Shown piece after piece: positions 26,464-34,773 of a stretch of 64,000 nucleotides of DNA. Both the position numbers and the translations under genes were made by a program. Under the pieces are notes generated by a model. It had not been told where the DNA came from. It worked only from the letters and a program-made list of their open reading frames with translations, and ran no database searches. The stretch is from NCBI GenBank assembly GCA_965207805.1, contig OZ242312.1, positions 2,914,001 through 2,978,000 on the forward strand, in the 5' to 3' direction. Within the stretch, counting starts at the first letter, position 1; each line of letters begins with the position of its first letter. This stretch comes from Palauibacter sp965207805 (GTDB taxonomy: Bacteria; Gemmatimonadota; Gemmatimonadetes; Palauibacterales; Palauibacteraceae).

Positions 26464-26833
26464 CCGTCTCCTCCTTCTCCTTGCACCGGATGCAGAGCCG
26501 CGCGTGCGGGAGCGCGTCGAGCCGCTCAAAGCTGATCTCGTCGCCGCAGTGCTCGCACTGTCCGAATTGTTCCGGGTTCCGATAGAGCCGCCTCAGCGCC
26601 TCGTCGATGTGGTAGAGCAGCCGACCCTCCTTGCTCGCGAACAGGAACGCCTTCTCCCGCTCCATGGCGTCCGTCCCCTGGTCCGCCATGTGGAAGCTGT
26701 AGGCGGCCAGATCGCTGTCCGCGCCCTGAAGGGAACTCGTGAACGAATCGTCGTACTGGCCGAGCTCCCGCGTCGCGCGCGACCGGGCCGCCAGCAGTCT
26801 CTTCTCGATGTGTTTCCGTTGTTCCGCGTTCAT
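26456..26833 (-). CDS. TraR/DksA-family C4 zinc-finger protein
   Basis: The 125-residue protein has an N-terminal helical region (KHIEKRLLAARSRATRELG) and a C-terminal zinc finger CEHCGD ... CIRCKE with C-x2-C-x17-C-x2-C spacing, typical of the DksA/TraR superfamily. DksA proteins bind in the RNA polymerase secondary channel, with ppGpp, but the short form next to ileS and lspA corresponds to YlyA/YteA-like proteins whose roles are less known. ATG at 26831-26833 is preferred; a TTG at 26840-26842 overlapping the ileS stop is possible. Confidence 0.87.
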   Translation of the reverse strand: MNAEQRKHIEKRLLAARSRATRELGQYDDSFTSSLQGADSDLAAYSFHMADQGTDAMEREKAFLFASKEGRLLYHIDEALRRLYRNPEQFGQCEHCGDEISFERLDALPHARLCIRCKEKEETGA

Positions 26834-26838
26834 CCGTC

Positions 26839-29800
26839 TCAAGCGCGTTCGCCGACTCCGCCGATTCCGATTCGGACCTCGACGTCGTCGATCTTCACCA
26901 CGACCGTATTCAGGCCTTCCCGGGGGGCCGACCCGGTCTGCACTTCCACGGCCAGCGTCTCGCCGGCGATGTAGTCCGCATGTGTCGAAACGGCCCGTTC
27001 CAGATCCTGCGGACCCGCCACGCCGAGGCGAATGCGGTCGGCGACCTCGAGTCCCGCATCGCGCCGCAGCCGCTGGACGCGGTTCACGATCTCCCGCGCG
27101 TAACCCTCGTCGCGCAGCGCGTCATCGATATCGGTATCCAGGGCCGCGAGGTAACCGCCTCCCGTCGCCACGGCGAGATCGGTGAGCGTTTCCTCCTGAA
27201 TCACGAGGTCTTCGGGCGTCACCCGAACCCGCGCGCCTCCGATCTCGATGTCGAGCGTTTCCCCGTCCCTGAGCCGTCTCAGGGCAGCCGCATCCAGATT
27301 CTCGATCCCGGCCGCGACCGCCGGCGTACGCGCTCCGTGTTTCGGACCCAGCACCCCGAACCGCGGCTTCGCGTATAGCCGGGTAAGATCTTCGCTGTCC
27401 CCCAGCGACACAACCTGTTTCACGTTGAGTTCTTCCATCGCAAGCGCCGCCATCGGGTCCGTGAGCACCCGCCCCTCCGGCAGAACCGCGTGCAAGGTGC
27501 GCAGCGGCTGCCGAATCCGGACCCCCGCCTTTTCCCGCGCGGCGCGGCCCAGCGCCACGAGGCGCCGAACGTCGTCCATCGCCTGTTCGAGTTCGGGCTC
27601 CGAATGCCCCTCGGGCTTCGGGAAATCCGCCAGGTGGACGGACGTGTCGTCCGTGAGCGCCCGATACAGCCAGTCGGACATGAACGGGGCGTACGGGGCG
27701 AGCAGCCGCGCGGTCGTGGCGAGACACTCATGGAGCGTCGCGAAGGCATCGGCGCTCGCGGCCGCGGTCCCCGGCTGCGTCGCCCAGAAGCGGTCGCGGC
27801 TCCGGCGCACGTACCAGTTCGACACGTCGTCGAGCACGAACTCCTGGATCGCGCGCGCGCCGGCGGTGAGATCGAACGATTCCAGCGCTTCCCCCACGAG
27901 TTGCACGACCCGGTCGAGGCGGGCGAGCACCCAGCGGTCGAGGTCGCTTCGGCCGGACACGGGGACCGCCGTGGATCCGGCGTGGGACCATCCCTCCTCG
28001 TTCGCATAGAGGGCGAAGAAGCGGTACGTGTGACGGAGCGTGGCGAACAGCTTGCGGTCGGTTTCACGCAGCGCCGAAGGGTCCCACCGCTTCGGTACCC
28101 ACGGGTTGGACCCCGAGAGAAAGTAGAAGCGCGTGACGTCGGCCCCGTAGGTGTCGAGCGCATCACGCGGATCCACGGCGTTGCCCCGCGACTTCGACAT
28201 CTTGCGTCCCTTCGCGTCGAGCACCTGGTCGTTGACGACGACGGCCCGGAACGGCGCGCGGTCGAAGAGGATCGTGGACAGCGCGATGAGCGAGTAGAAC
28301 CAGCCGCGTGTCTGGTCGACGCCCTCGGCGATGTAGTCGGCCGGGAAGTAGCGCTCAAAGGTGTCCCGGTTCTCGAACGGATAGTGCCATTGGGCGTAGG
28401 GCATGGAGCCGGAGTCGAACCACGCGTCGGCGACCTCCGGCACGCGCCGCATCGTCCCGCCGCACCCCCCGACGCAGCAGGGCCACTCGTAGCCGTCGAT
28501 CCCCGGCCGGTGGGGGTCGAAGTCCTCCGGGAGGCCGCCGGCGCGGCGCCCCAGTTCCTCGAAGGACCCGAGCACCTCCCGGTACCCGCAGTCCTCGGAG
28601 CAGAGCCAGATGGGGAGGGGGGTTCCCCAGTACCGCTCGCGCGAGAGCGCCCAGTCGACGTTGTTCTGCAGCCACTCGCCCATGCGGCCGGATCCCGTCT
28701 CGGGCGGATGCCAGTCGATGGACGCGTTGTGCTCGAGCAGGCGCGACTTCACGGCGGTCGTCCGGATGTACCACGAGTCGCGCGCCATGTAGAGAAGCGC
28801 GCTGTCGCAGCGCCAACAGTGGGGATAGCTGTGCTCATACATCTCGCGCAGGTACAGCTGGTCGTGCGCGACGGCCCAGTCGCGGAGCGCACGTTCGGTC
28901 TCTCGATCCTTCACGTGCATGCCGGCGACTCCGCCCGGCACGGCGTCGAGAAAGCGCCCGTCTTCGCCGACCGTGTGCTGCATCGGCAGTCCCGCCGCCT
29001 CGCCCAGCCGAAAGTCGTCCTCGCCGTACATCACCGCGGTGTGGACGACGCCCGTCCCTTCGTCGACCGTGACGAAGTCCGCCTCGAGCACGGTCCACGC
29101 GGTATCGGAGCCCGCGCCGTCCACCGCTCCCGGGAAGAGCGGGCGGTAGCGCCGCCCGGCGAGTTCGCCGCCGCGCACTTCCCCGATGATCTCGTACGGG
29201 TGCCGCAGCACCTCGGATACGCGGTCGCGGGCCAGGATGAGCACCTCCCCCGGCGACGCCCCGCCGGGCCCGTCGTGCGCCCGCGCGGGGGTCGTGCCGC
29301 CGTCCGCGCCCTCGGGCAGGACGCGTACGCGGACATAGGGGATGTCGGGCCCCACCGCGAGGCCTAGGTTGCCCGGGAGCGTCCAGGGGGTCGTGGTCCA
29401 GCTCAGGATCCGCGCGCCGTCCGGGTCGTCCACGAGATGGAACTTCATGAAGACCGCGGGCTCGGTCACGTCCCGGTAGCCCTGAGCCACCTCGTGGCTC
29501 GAGAGGCCCGTGCCGCAGCGCGGACACGTCGGGATGACGCGGTATCCCCGGTACAGCAGACCCCGCTTCTCAATCTCCGAGAGCGCCCACCAGCCCGACT
29601 CGATGAACTCCGGCGAGTACGTGACGTAAGGGTCGCCGTAGTCCAGCCAGTAGCCGATGTCCCGGGACAGCCGCTCCCAGGCGTCCTGGTAGCGGAACAC
29701 GTTGTTCCGGCACCTGTCGTTGAACTTTCGGATGCCGTAGCGCTCGATGTCCGGCTTGCCGGAGATGCCGAGCGAACGCTCGACCTCGAGCTCCACCGGC

Positions 29801-30066
29801 AGCCCATGCGTGTCCCAGCCTGCCTTCCGCGGCACGTGGTAACCGGACATGGTGCGGTATCGCGCCACCGTGTCCTTGATCGTGCGCGCCAGGATGTGAT
29901 GGACGCCGGGCGCGGCGTTCGCGGTCGGCGGTCCCTCGTAGAACACGAAGTCCGGCGCCTCCGCTCGGGCCGCGAGGCTGCGCTCGAAGGTCTTCTCTTC
30001 CTCCCAGCGTCCGAGGACTTCGGCTTCGAGCCCGCGTACGGACTCCGGTATCGGCCGGTAGGCCAT
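26839..30066 (-). CDS. ileS: Isoleucyl-tRNA synthetase, type 2, with swapped GxHH signature
   Basis: IleRS charges tRNA-Ile and proofreads valine. The 1075-residue protein resembles Thermus-type (type 2) IleRS: RKAGWDTHGLPVELEVE, the zinc cysteines PTCPRCGTGLSS, an editing domain, and the GRKMSKSRGN loop near residue 620. The class I HxGH signature, expected after PPTAN, instead reads APGVHH (residues 52-57, encoded at 29896-29913), that is GxHH with His and Gly exchanged. Type 2 enzymes with this swap have been reported to be strongly resistant to mupirocin. ATG at 30064-30066 is taken for its GGAG and family N-terminus. It lies between divIVA and the DksA-like gene. Confidence 0.96.
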   Translation of the reverse strand: MAYRPIPESVRGLEAEVLGRWEEEKTFERSLAARAEAPDFVFYEGPPTANAAPGVHHILARTIKDTVARYRTMSGYHVPRKAGWDTHGLPVELEVERSLGISGKPDIERYGIRKFNDRCRNNVFRYQDAWERLSRDIGYWLDYGDPYVTYSPEFIESGWWALSEIEKRGLLYRGYRVIPTCPRCGTGLSSHEVAQGYRDVTEPAVFMKFHLVDDPDGARILSWTTTPWTLPGNLGLAVGPDIPYVRVRVLPEGADGGTTPARAHDGPGGASPGEVLILARDRVSEVLRHPYEIIGEVRGGELAGRRYRPLFPGAVDGAGSDTAWTVLEADFVTVDEGTGVVHTAVMYGEDDFRLGEAAGLPMQHTVGEDGRFLDAVPGGVAGMHVKDRETERALRDWAVAHDQLYLREMYEHSYPHCWRCDSALLYMARDSWYIRTTAVKSRLLEHNASIDWHPPETGSGRMGEWLQNNVDWALSRERYWGTPLPIWLCSEDCGYREVLGSFEELGRRAGGLPEDFDPHRPGIDGYEWPCCVGGCGGTMRRVPEVADAWFDSGSMPYAQWHYPFENRDTFERYFPADYIAEGVDQTRGWFYSLIALSTILFDRAPFRAVVVNDQVLDAKGRKMSKSRGNAVDPRDALDTYGADVTRFYFLSGSNPWVPKRWDPSALRETDRKLFATLRHTYRFFALYANEEGWSHAGSTAVPVSGRSDLDRWVLARLDRVVQLVGEALESFDLTAGARAIQEFVLDDVSNWYVRRSRDRFWATQPGTAAASADAFATLHECLATTARLLAPYAPFMSDWLYRALTDDTSVHLADFPKPEGHSEPELEQAMDDVRRLVALGRAAREKAGVRIRQPLRTLHAVLPEGRVLTDPMAALAMEELNVKQVVSLGDSEDLTRLYAKPRFGVLGPKHGARTPAVAAGIENLDAAALRRLRDGETLDIEIGGARVRVTPEDLVIQEETLTDLAVATGGGYLAALDTDIDDALRDEGYAREIVNRVQRLRRDAGLEVADRIRLGVAGPQDLERAVSTHADYIAGETLAVEVQTGSAPREGLNTVVVKIDDVEVRIGIGGVGERA

Positions 30067-30143
30067 GGAGGTACTCCGTCTGGTCATTCCCGGATGGTCG
30101 ACGTGGTCGTCGGAACGGCGGGCGTGCGCAGCGGGCGCTGCGG

Positions 30144-30806
30144 TCAGGTCGACGCGGCGCCCGAACCGCCGACGTCGACCCGGCTAATCGATGGCGGGGG
30201 GGGCTCGGGATTGGATTCCGGAGCCACGGACTCGGCGGCTACCTCGCGGGCCCCTTCTCCGGCCGGACCGGGAGCCCCGTCCCGGGCCTCGTCTCCCATC
30301 GCTCGCAGCCGTTCGATGAACCCGTCGAGATCGCTCGATCCATCCCCGAACCGTTCATCCTCGAAGTCGAGGTATTCGTCGAAGCGCTCGAACAGTTTCC
30401 GCAGCGAGGCGAGGAAGCGGCCCCGGGTCGCCTTCAGGTCTTCGACCTTCTCGTGGCAGAGGCGGACGGCGCGCTCCGCGTCGGCGAGAACCGCACCCGC
30501 GCGCATCTCGGCCTCGCGGACCCGCACGCCCGCATCGCGCTCGGACTGAAGGCGGGCTTCCTCGCGCAACTCCTGTGCCGCCAGGAGCGCTTCGTTGAGG
30601 GCCCTCTCGCGGGCCCTGTAGCTCTCCAACTGGTGTTTCTGCTGCTCGATCCGGTCGCTGAGCACGACCTGGTCGCGCACGTAGCGTTCGAGGCAATCCG
30701 CCACGACCGCGAGAAACGCATCGACCTGCTGTGCGTCGTACCCGCGCACGGAACGCCTGAAGTCGTCCTTCTTCTTGCGGACGTCAAGCGGTGTCAGGTC
30801 GATCAT
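30144..30806 (-). CDS. divIVA: DivIVA-domain coiled-coil protein
   Basis: The 220-residue protein starts with the DivIVA lipid-binding signature: IDLTPLDVRKKKDDFRRSVRGYDAQQVDAFLA. A long coiled coil follows (about 35-175), then an acidic Pro/Ala-rich tail. DivIVA proteins mark curved membranes and guide division or polar growth in Gram-positive bacteria; a role in this organism is inferred from position beside yggS and ileS. The ATG (30804-30806) overlaps the yggS stop. 77 bases separate it from ileS. Confidence 0.87.
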   Translation of the reverse strand: MIDLTPLDVRKKKDDFRRSVRGYDAQQVDAFLAVVADCLERYVRDQVVLSDRIEQQKHQLESYRARERALNEALLAAQELREEARLQSERDAGVRVREAEMRAGAVLADAERAVRLCHEKVEDLKATRGRFLASLRKLFERFDEYLDFEDERFGDGSSDLDGFIERLRAMGDEARDGAPGPAGEGAREVAAESVAPESNPEPPPPSISRVDVGGSGAAST

Positions 30807-31540
30807 CTCTCCCCCAGTAGCACCGTGCCGAGCCGCACCCGAGTGCTCCCCTCCTCGATCGCGATCTCGAAATCGTTGCTCATCCCCATCGAGAGCGTTC
30901 GGCCCTCGAAGCCGGGAATCTCCGCCCGGCAATGCTCCAGCAGCCGCGCGGCGCCACGAAACGCGGGCCGGACCACGGCCTCGTCCGCCGTAAAGGGCGC
31001 CATCGTCATCAGTCCGGCCACGCGCAGACCGGGCAGTTCACAGATCTCGGCCACGGCGTCGAGCGCCGCATCCGGGCCCAGGCCCGCCTTCGCGGCCTCC
31101 CCCGACGTGTTCACCTGCACGAGCACTTCGACCGGCTTGTAACCCTCCTCCTCGATGATCCGGCTCAGCGTGCCCGCGAGCCGCACGCTGTCCACGGACT
31201 CGACGACTTCGAACAGCCGGGCCGCGCGCCGCGCCTTGTTGCGCTGCAGCCGACCGATCAGGTGCCACGCGACACCGGGCGTCGGCCCGAGTTCCGACCG
31301 CTTGGCTTCAGCTTCCTGCACCCGGTTTTCGCCGATCCGGCCCACGCCGAGCGCCTCCACGATCTCGATCCGCCCAGCGGGATGTCCCTTCGTCACGGGG
31401 AGGATCTCGATGTCGCTCGCGCGCCGTCCGGCCCGATTCGCCGCGGCCTCGATGCGCTCTGTCACCCTGGCCAGCCGGGCCTCGATCTGAGAGCGCCCGG
31501 CGTCGCGTTGGCGTCGCCGGGCGCTTTGTGGCCGCCTCAA
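30803..31540 (-). CDS. yggS: YggS/PLPBP-family PLP homeostasis protein
   Basis: The family keeps pyridoxal phosphate and amino-acid pools balanced; it is a TIM-barrel PLP binder without known catalysis. Motifs are ILPVTKGHP with the PLP lysine, IGENRVQEAEAK, WHLIGRLQRNKA, and SMGMSNDFEIAIEEGSTRVRLGT at the C-terminus. The start is uncertain: TTG at 31538-31540 has no clear ribosome-binding site, a GTG at 31463-31465 would shorten the family N-terminus, and a GTG at 31577-31579 overlaps tonB. A hairpin at 31493-31524 falls inside the first choice. Confidence 0.9.
   Translation of the reverse strand: MRRPQSARRRQRDAGRSQIEARLARVTERIEAAANRAGRRASDIEILPVTKGHPAGRIEIVEALGVGRIGENRVQEAEAKRSELGPTPGVAWHLIGRLQRNKARRAARLFEVVESVDSVRLAGTLSRIIEEEGYKPVEVLVQVNTSGEAAKAGLGPDAALDAVAEICELPGLRVAGLMTMAPFTADEAVVRPAFRGAARLLEHCRAEIPGFEGRTLSMGMSNDFEIAIEEGSTRVRLGTVLLGER
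31493..31524 (-). terminator. GC-rich hairpin after tonB-like gene
   Basis: Perfect 10-bp stem GCGCCCGGCG / CGCCGGGCGC (31493-31502, 31515-31524), 12-base loop, about 30 bases after the TonB-like gene's stop. It lacks a U tract and overlaps the longest yggS reading frame, so it may instead be coding sequence. Confidence 0.35.
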
Positions 31541-31554
31541 GTCCGTGGGACGGG

Positions 31555-32217
31555 CTAGATCACCTGGAACGTCACCCACTGGGAGACCCAGACCGCCGTG
31601 ACCTTGTCGCGGTTCCTTGCAGGCGTGAATTTCATCTGCTGCACGACTTTCCCCGCAGCTTCGTCGAGCAGGCCGTTACCGGAGGAGGTCTTGACCTCGA
31701 AGTTCTCGACGGCCCCGCCCTCGGTCACGTAGAGCCAGAGTTCGACGCGACCGCCGATGCCGGCATCCTTCAGCGTGCGCGGATACTCCCGCTCCAGAAT
31801 CTGCTGAATCTCACCCCCGTTCAGCATCACCGGAGGCGTATCGTACGCGATGAAGGACGGCCGGTCCGCCGGGCTCCCGGTCTCGGGAGGCGGAGGCAGG
31901 GCGTTGTCCGTTGTGAACGACTCGAACGTCGTTTCCGCGATCGTGATGTCCTCGGAGATGTCGACCGAAGCGACCCGCGGGGTGGCCGGACGGGCGATCT
32001 GCTCCGGCGGCGGCGGGATCTTCACTTCGGGCGGCAACGCCACCGCCTCGATTTCATCGACCACTACGCCCAGGTCCGCGGCCTCGAACGGGCGTACGAG
32101 GACGAACAGGCCGAAGTGGAGCGTAACGGCAACCATCAGGCCGATCTGTGTCCAGTTGGTGCTCGCTCGCTTGAACTGATCGTTCGCGGTGAGCCGAATG
32201 CCGGTCTCTTCCATCAT
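31555..32217 (-). CDS. TonB-family energy transducer
   Basis: The 220-residue protein has one N-terminal membrane segment (IGLMVAVTLHFGLFVLVRP, about 25-43) with the ExbB-facing His, a Pro/Glu-rich periplasmic linker (ALPPEVKIPPPPEQ), and a C-terminal TonB domain with EREYPRTLKDAGIGGRVELWLYV and KFTPARNRDKVTAVWVSQWVTF. TonB transmits proton-motive energy from ExbBD to outer-membrane receptors. GGGAGAG precedes the tandem ATGs; the first is used. It is the last gene of the exbB-exbD-exbD-tonB set. Confidence 0.92.
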   Translation of the reverse strand: MMEETGIRLTANDQFKRASTNWTQIGLMVAVTLHFGLFVLVRPFEAADLGVVVDEIEAVALPPEVKIPPPPEQIARPATPRVASVDISEDITIAETTFESFTTDNALPPPPETGSPADRPSFIAYDTPPVMLNGGEIQQILEREYPRTLKDAGIGGRVELWLYVTEGGAVENFEVKTSSGNGLLDEAAGKVVQQMKFTPARNRDKVTAVWVSQWVTFQVI

Positions 32218-32258
32218 TTCTCTCCCGGTCTCCAGAAGCCCCTGGTGTGCCGCTACTG

Positions 32259-32705
32259 CTAGCGCCGTGCCCGCATGGCGCGCTGCTCGAGTCGCGTGGC
32301 GAAGGTTACGCGCACCGCGCCGGCGGCCTGCAATTCTTCCGTAATCGTATTGATCTGCTGGTAAGGCACCTCGGAGTCGCCGCGAATCGCGATCACGAGT
32401 TCACGGTTTTCCGCGTAGATCGGCCGAACGGTTTCCGAGATGTCCTCGAACGGCGTCAGCACGTCGTTGATCCAGACCGACCCGTCGCGCTGAACCCAGA
32501 GGTGGAGGATGTTCTGCCGTTTCTCGTCGATCTTCTCCGTGGCCTCGGCGGTCGTCCACTCGATCTGCCGGTTCCGGTCCTTCCGGAAGACGGTCGTGAC
32601 CATGAAGAAGATGAGAAGGAGGAACGCGATGTCGGCCATGGACGAGGTGGGGATCGACCCGTCCGACCCGGACTTTTTCTTGAAGCCGCTGTCCTTGATG
32701 GCCAT
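32259..32705 (-). CDS. ExbD/TolR-family biopolymer transport protein, second copy
   Basis: The 148-residue protein has a charged N-terminus, one membrane helix (MADIAFLLLIFFMVTTVF) with the conserved proton-pathway Asp, and a periplasmic domain ending with RGDSEVPYQQINTITEELQAAGAVRVTFAT. It forms the stator-like motor with ExbB. It starts directly next to the stop of the first ExbD without a gap. Its N-terminus KKKSGSDGSIPTSSMADIAF shares the PTSSMADIAFLLL core with the neighbouring paralogue, but the periplasmic parts differ much. Confidence 0.93.
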   Translation of the reverse strand: MAIKDSGFKKKSGSDGSIPTSSMADIAFLLLIFFMVTTVFRKDRNRQIEWTTAEATEKIDEKRQNILHLWVQRDGSVWINDVLTPFEDISETVRPIYAENRELVIAIRGDSEVPYQQINTITEELQAAGAVRVTFATRLEQRAMRARR

Positions 32706-33128
32706 CTAGTTCTCCATCTCCTGTAGCGAGATTCGCTCGGCGCCCGCCAGCTTCACCTCATCGAGCACGTTGACCATGTGACGGTAGGGCGCGTTGGGGT
32801 GCGTCTGAATGGCGGCGATGAGGTTCTCGTTGCCGGCCAGTTCGGTGCGCAGGATGTTCGCCACCTGCGTGTGCGCCACGACCTGTTCCTGCTCGCTCTC
32901 GCCCCGGCGCACGATGACGCGGCCGTCAGGCTGCACGATGAAGAAGATCAGGTTCCGCCCCGACACATCCTGCTCCTCGGCCTGTTCCGGGAGCACGATC
33001 GGCAGTCCCCGCTCCTCGTTGAACACCGTCGTCGTGAGGAAGAAGACCAGGAGGAGGAACGCGATGTCCGCCATCGAAGAGGTCGGGATCTCGTCCGACA
33101 CCTTCTGCTTGCGTTTCATGATCGCCAT
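32706..33128 (-). CDS. ExbD/TolR-family biopolymer transport protein, first copy
   Basis: The 140-residue paralogue has KVSDEIPTSSMADIAFLLLVFFLTTTVF as membrane entry and helix, and a periplasmic part with QTHPNAPYRHMVNVLDEVKLAGAERISL. Bacteria with two adjacent ExbD genes often need both for one TonB motor. It lies between the ExbB-like gene (48 bases upstream) and the second ExbD (no gap). Confidence 0.93.
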   Translation of the reverse strand: MAIMKRKQKVSDEIPTSSMADIAFLLLVFFLTTTVFNEERGLPIVLPEQAEEQDVSGRNLIFFIVQPDGRVIVRRGESEQEQVVAHTQVANILRTELAGNENLIAAIQTHPNAPYRHMVNVLDEVKLAGAERISLQEMEN

Positions 33129-33176
33129 TGTGGCCTTCTCTCTCCGTTTGTCGCCCCGAGGCAGGACGCCGGCCCG

Positions 33177-33842
33177 TCAGCGCGCCCGCGCGCCCCGGTC
33201 CTCGAGGTCCCAGATAAGCCCGAGCACCTCCTGCGCCCCTTCCTCCATGTCGAGGATGAGACGATCGATGCGGGTGACGAAAAAGTTGTAGCCGATGTTG
33301 ACGGGGATCGCGATCGAGAGCCCCGTGGCGGTCGTGATGAGCGCCACCTTGATGCCGCCGGCGACGAGGCCCGGTTCGACCTGTCCCGCGATCTCGATGG
33401 CCTGGAAGGCGAGAATCATCCCGATCACCGTTCCGAGGAAGCCCAGCATCGGGGCGACGTTGGCGATCGTACCCAGGACCGTGAGGCCCCGTTCGAGGAA
33501 GTCGAGCTCGATCACGCCCGTCGTGGCGATCGCCTTCTGGATGTCCTTGCCGTCGGAGCGCGAATCGCCGCTGCGGTCGCGGAGCCGGCGCAGACCGGCG
33601 AGGAGGATGGCGGCGACGGGTCCCCGTGTTTCTTCAGCCGTCGTGATCGCTTCGCCGAGGCGGCCGCTCACTCCGAGGTTCTCGATCTCGTGGAGCAGCT
33701 TCTTCGAGTCGCGGTGGGCAATCGTGAGGGTCCACGCCTTGGCCAGCATCACGCCGATCGCGATCAGCGAGCAGAGGACGAGGGGGTACATCATGAACCC
33801 GCCATCGGTGAACAGAGTCAGCAGCTCGTACTGATTGCCCAT
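33177..33842 (-). CDS. ExbB/TolQ/MotA-family proton channel protein
   Basis: The 221-residue membrane protein has an N-terminal helix (MMYPLVLCSLIAIGVMLAKAW), a cytoplasmic loop and two C-terminal helices, with LGTIANVAPMLGFLGTVIGMILAFQAI and GGIKVALITTATGLSIAIPVNIGYNFF typical of MotA/TolQ/ExbB. It forms the pentameric part of the TonB motor. ATG at 33840-33842 is chosen; the 34 residues upstream would precede the normal N-terminus. It is the first gene of the TonB set, 61 bases after cdaA. Confidence 0.93.
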   Translation of the reverse strand: MGNQYELLTLFTDGGFMMYPLVLCSLIAIGVMLAKAWTLTIAHRDSKKLLHEIENLGVSGRLGEAITTAEETRGPVAAILLAGLRRLRDRSGDSRSDGKDIQKAIATTGVIELDFLERGLTVLGTIANVAPMLGFLGTVIGMILAFQAIEIAGQVEPGLVAGGIKVALITTATGLSIAIPVNIGYNFFVTRIDRLILDMEEGAQEVLGLIWDLEDRGARAR

Positions 33843-33903
33843 ATCGCCTGCCCGTGAGGGATTTGTCGCCCGATTCCCGGCCTGGTCGTAACTCGCAAAA
33901 AGT

Positions 33904-34773
33904 TTAGGGGACGGACGGAGCCTCGTCAAACCGTTTGGGCCCATCCGGCCGATCCGCGGACTCCGCGTCGAGATCGGCGCCGGGGCGGCTCAGTTCAGGC
34001 GCCGGGACGTCGGCGGCCAGGTGGTCCCGGAGCTGGTGCGCCGCGAGGTTCCGGCGCAGGACGCCGCGACGGGCGAGCGAAATCTGGCTGGTCTCCTCCG
34101 ACACCACGACGACGTACGCGTCGGTCTCCTCGGAAAGGCCGAGCGTGGCGCGGTGCCGGGTCCCCAGCGTCCGGTCGCTGAGGGGATACTGGGTGAGCGG
34201 GAGATGGACGCCGGCGGCGACGATCTGCCCGTCCCGCACGACGACCGCCCCATCGTGGAGGGGCGACTTGGGCGTGAACAGAGACACGAGCAGGCTGGAC
34301 GACACGTCGGCCCGGAGGCGCGTCCCCGTCTTCTCGATGTACTCTTCGAGAGACAGTTCGCGTTCGATCGCGATGATCGCCCCCGTCCGGGTGCGGGACA
34401 GTTCGGCCGCCGCCTTCGCGATCTCATCCGCGACCGCCTCGCTCCGCTCCTGCAGCCGTGTGAGCGCGCTCAGCACACGGCTGCGGCCGAGCCGGGCGAG
34501 CGCGTTCCGCAGTTCGGGGTGAAACACGACGATGAGCGCGAAGGCGCCGTAGGTGAAGGCCTGCGAGAGAATCGACCGGATGAGGTCGAGGCTCAGCCAC
34601 CCCGCCGCCGCGTATACCGCCGCGAGGAGGACGAGGCCGAACAGCATCTGGAACGCCCTCGTGCCGGACCAGAGGATGAGCACCCGGTAGATGAGGACCG
34701 CGACGACGGTGATCTCGAAGACGTCCAGAAGGTCGATCTGGAGGAGGCGCAGGTAGTTCCCGACGGCATCCAT
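33904..34773 (-). CDS. cdaA: CdaA-type diadenylate cyclase (c-di-AMP synthase)
   Basis: CdaA joins two ATP into c-di-AMP. The 289-residue protein has three N-terminal membrane helices (about 18-85) and a DAC domain with the catalytic motifs DGA (174-176, in SPLHDGAVV) and RHR (206-208, in GTRHRATLG). The C-terminal 35 residues are Pro/Asp-rich and variable. In Firmicutes cdaA is paired with cdaR and glmM; here it is next to folP, as known in Bacteroidota. It shares one base with folP. Confidence 0.94.
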   Translation of the reverse strand: MDAVGNYLRLLQIDLLDVFEITVVAVLIYRVLILWSGTRAFQMLFGLVLLAAVYAAAGWLSLDLIRSILSQAFTYGAFALIVVFHPELRNALARLGRSRVLSALTRLQERSEAVADEIAKAAAELSRTRTGAIIAIERELSLEEYIEKTGTRLRADVSSSLLVSLFTPKSPLHDGAVVVRDGQIVAAGVHLPLTQYPLSDRTLGTRHRATLGLSEETDAYVVVVSEETSQISLARRGVLRRNLAAHQLRDHLAADVPAPELSRPGADLDAESADRPDGPKRFDEAPSVP

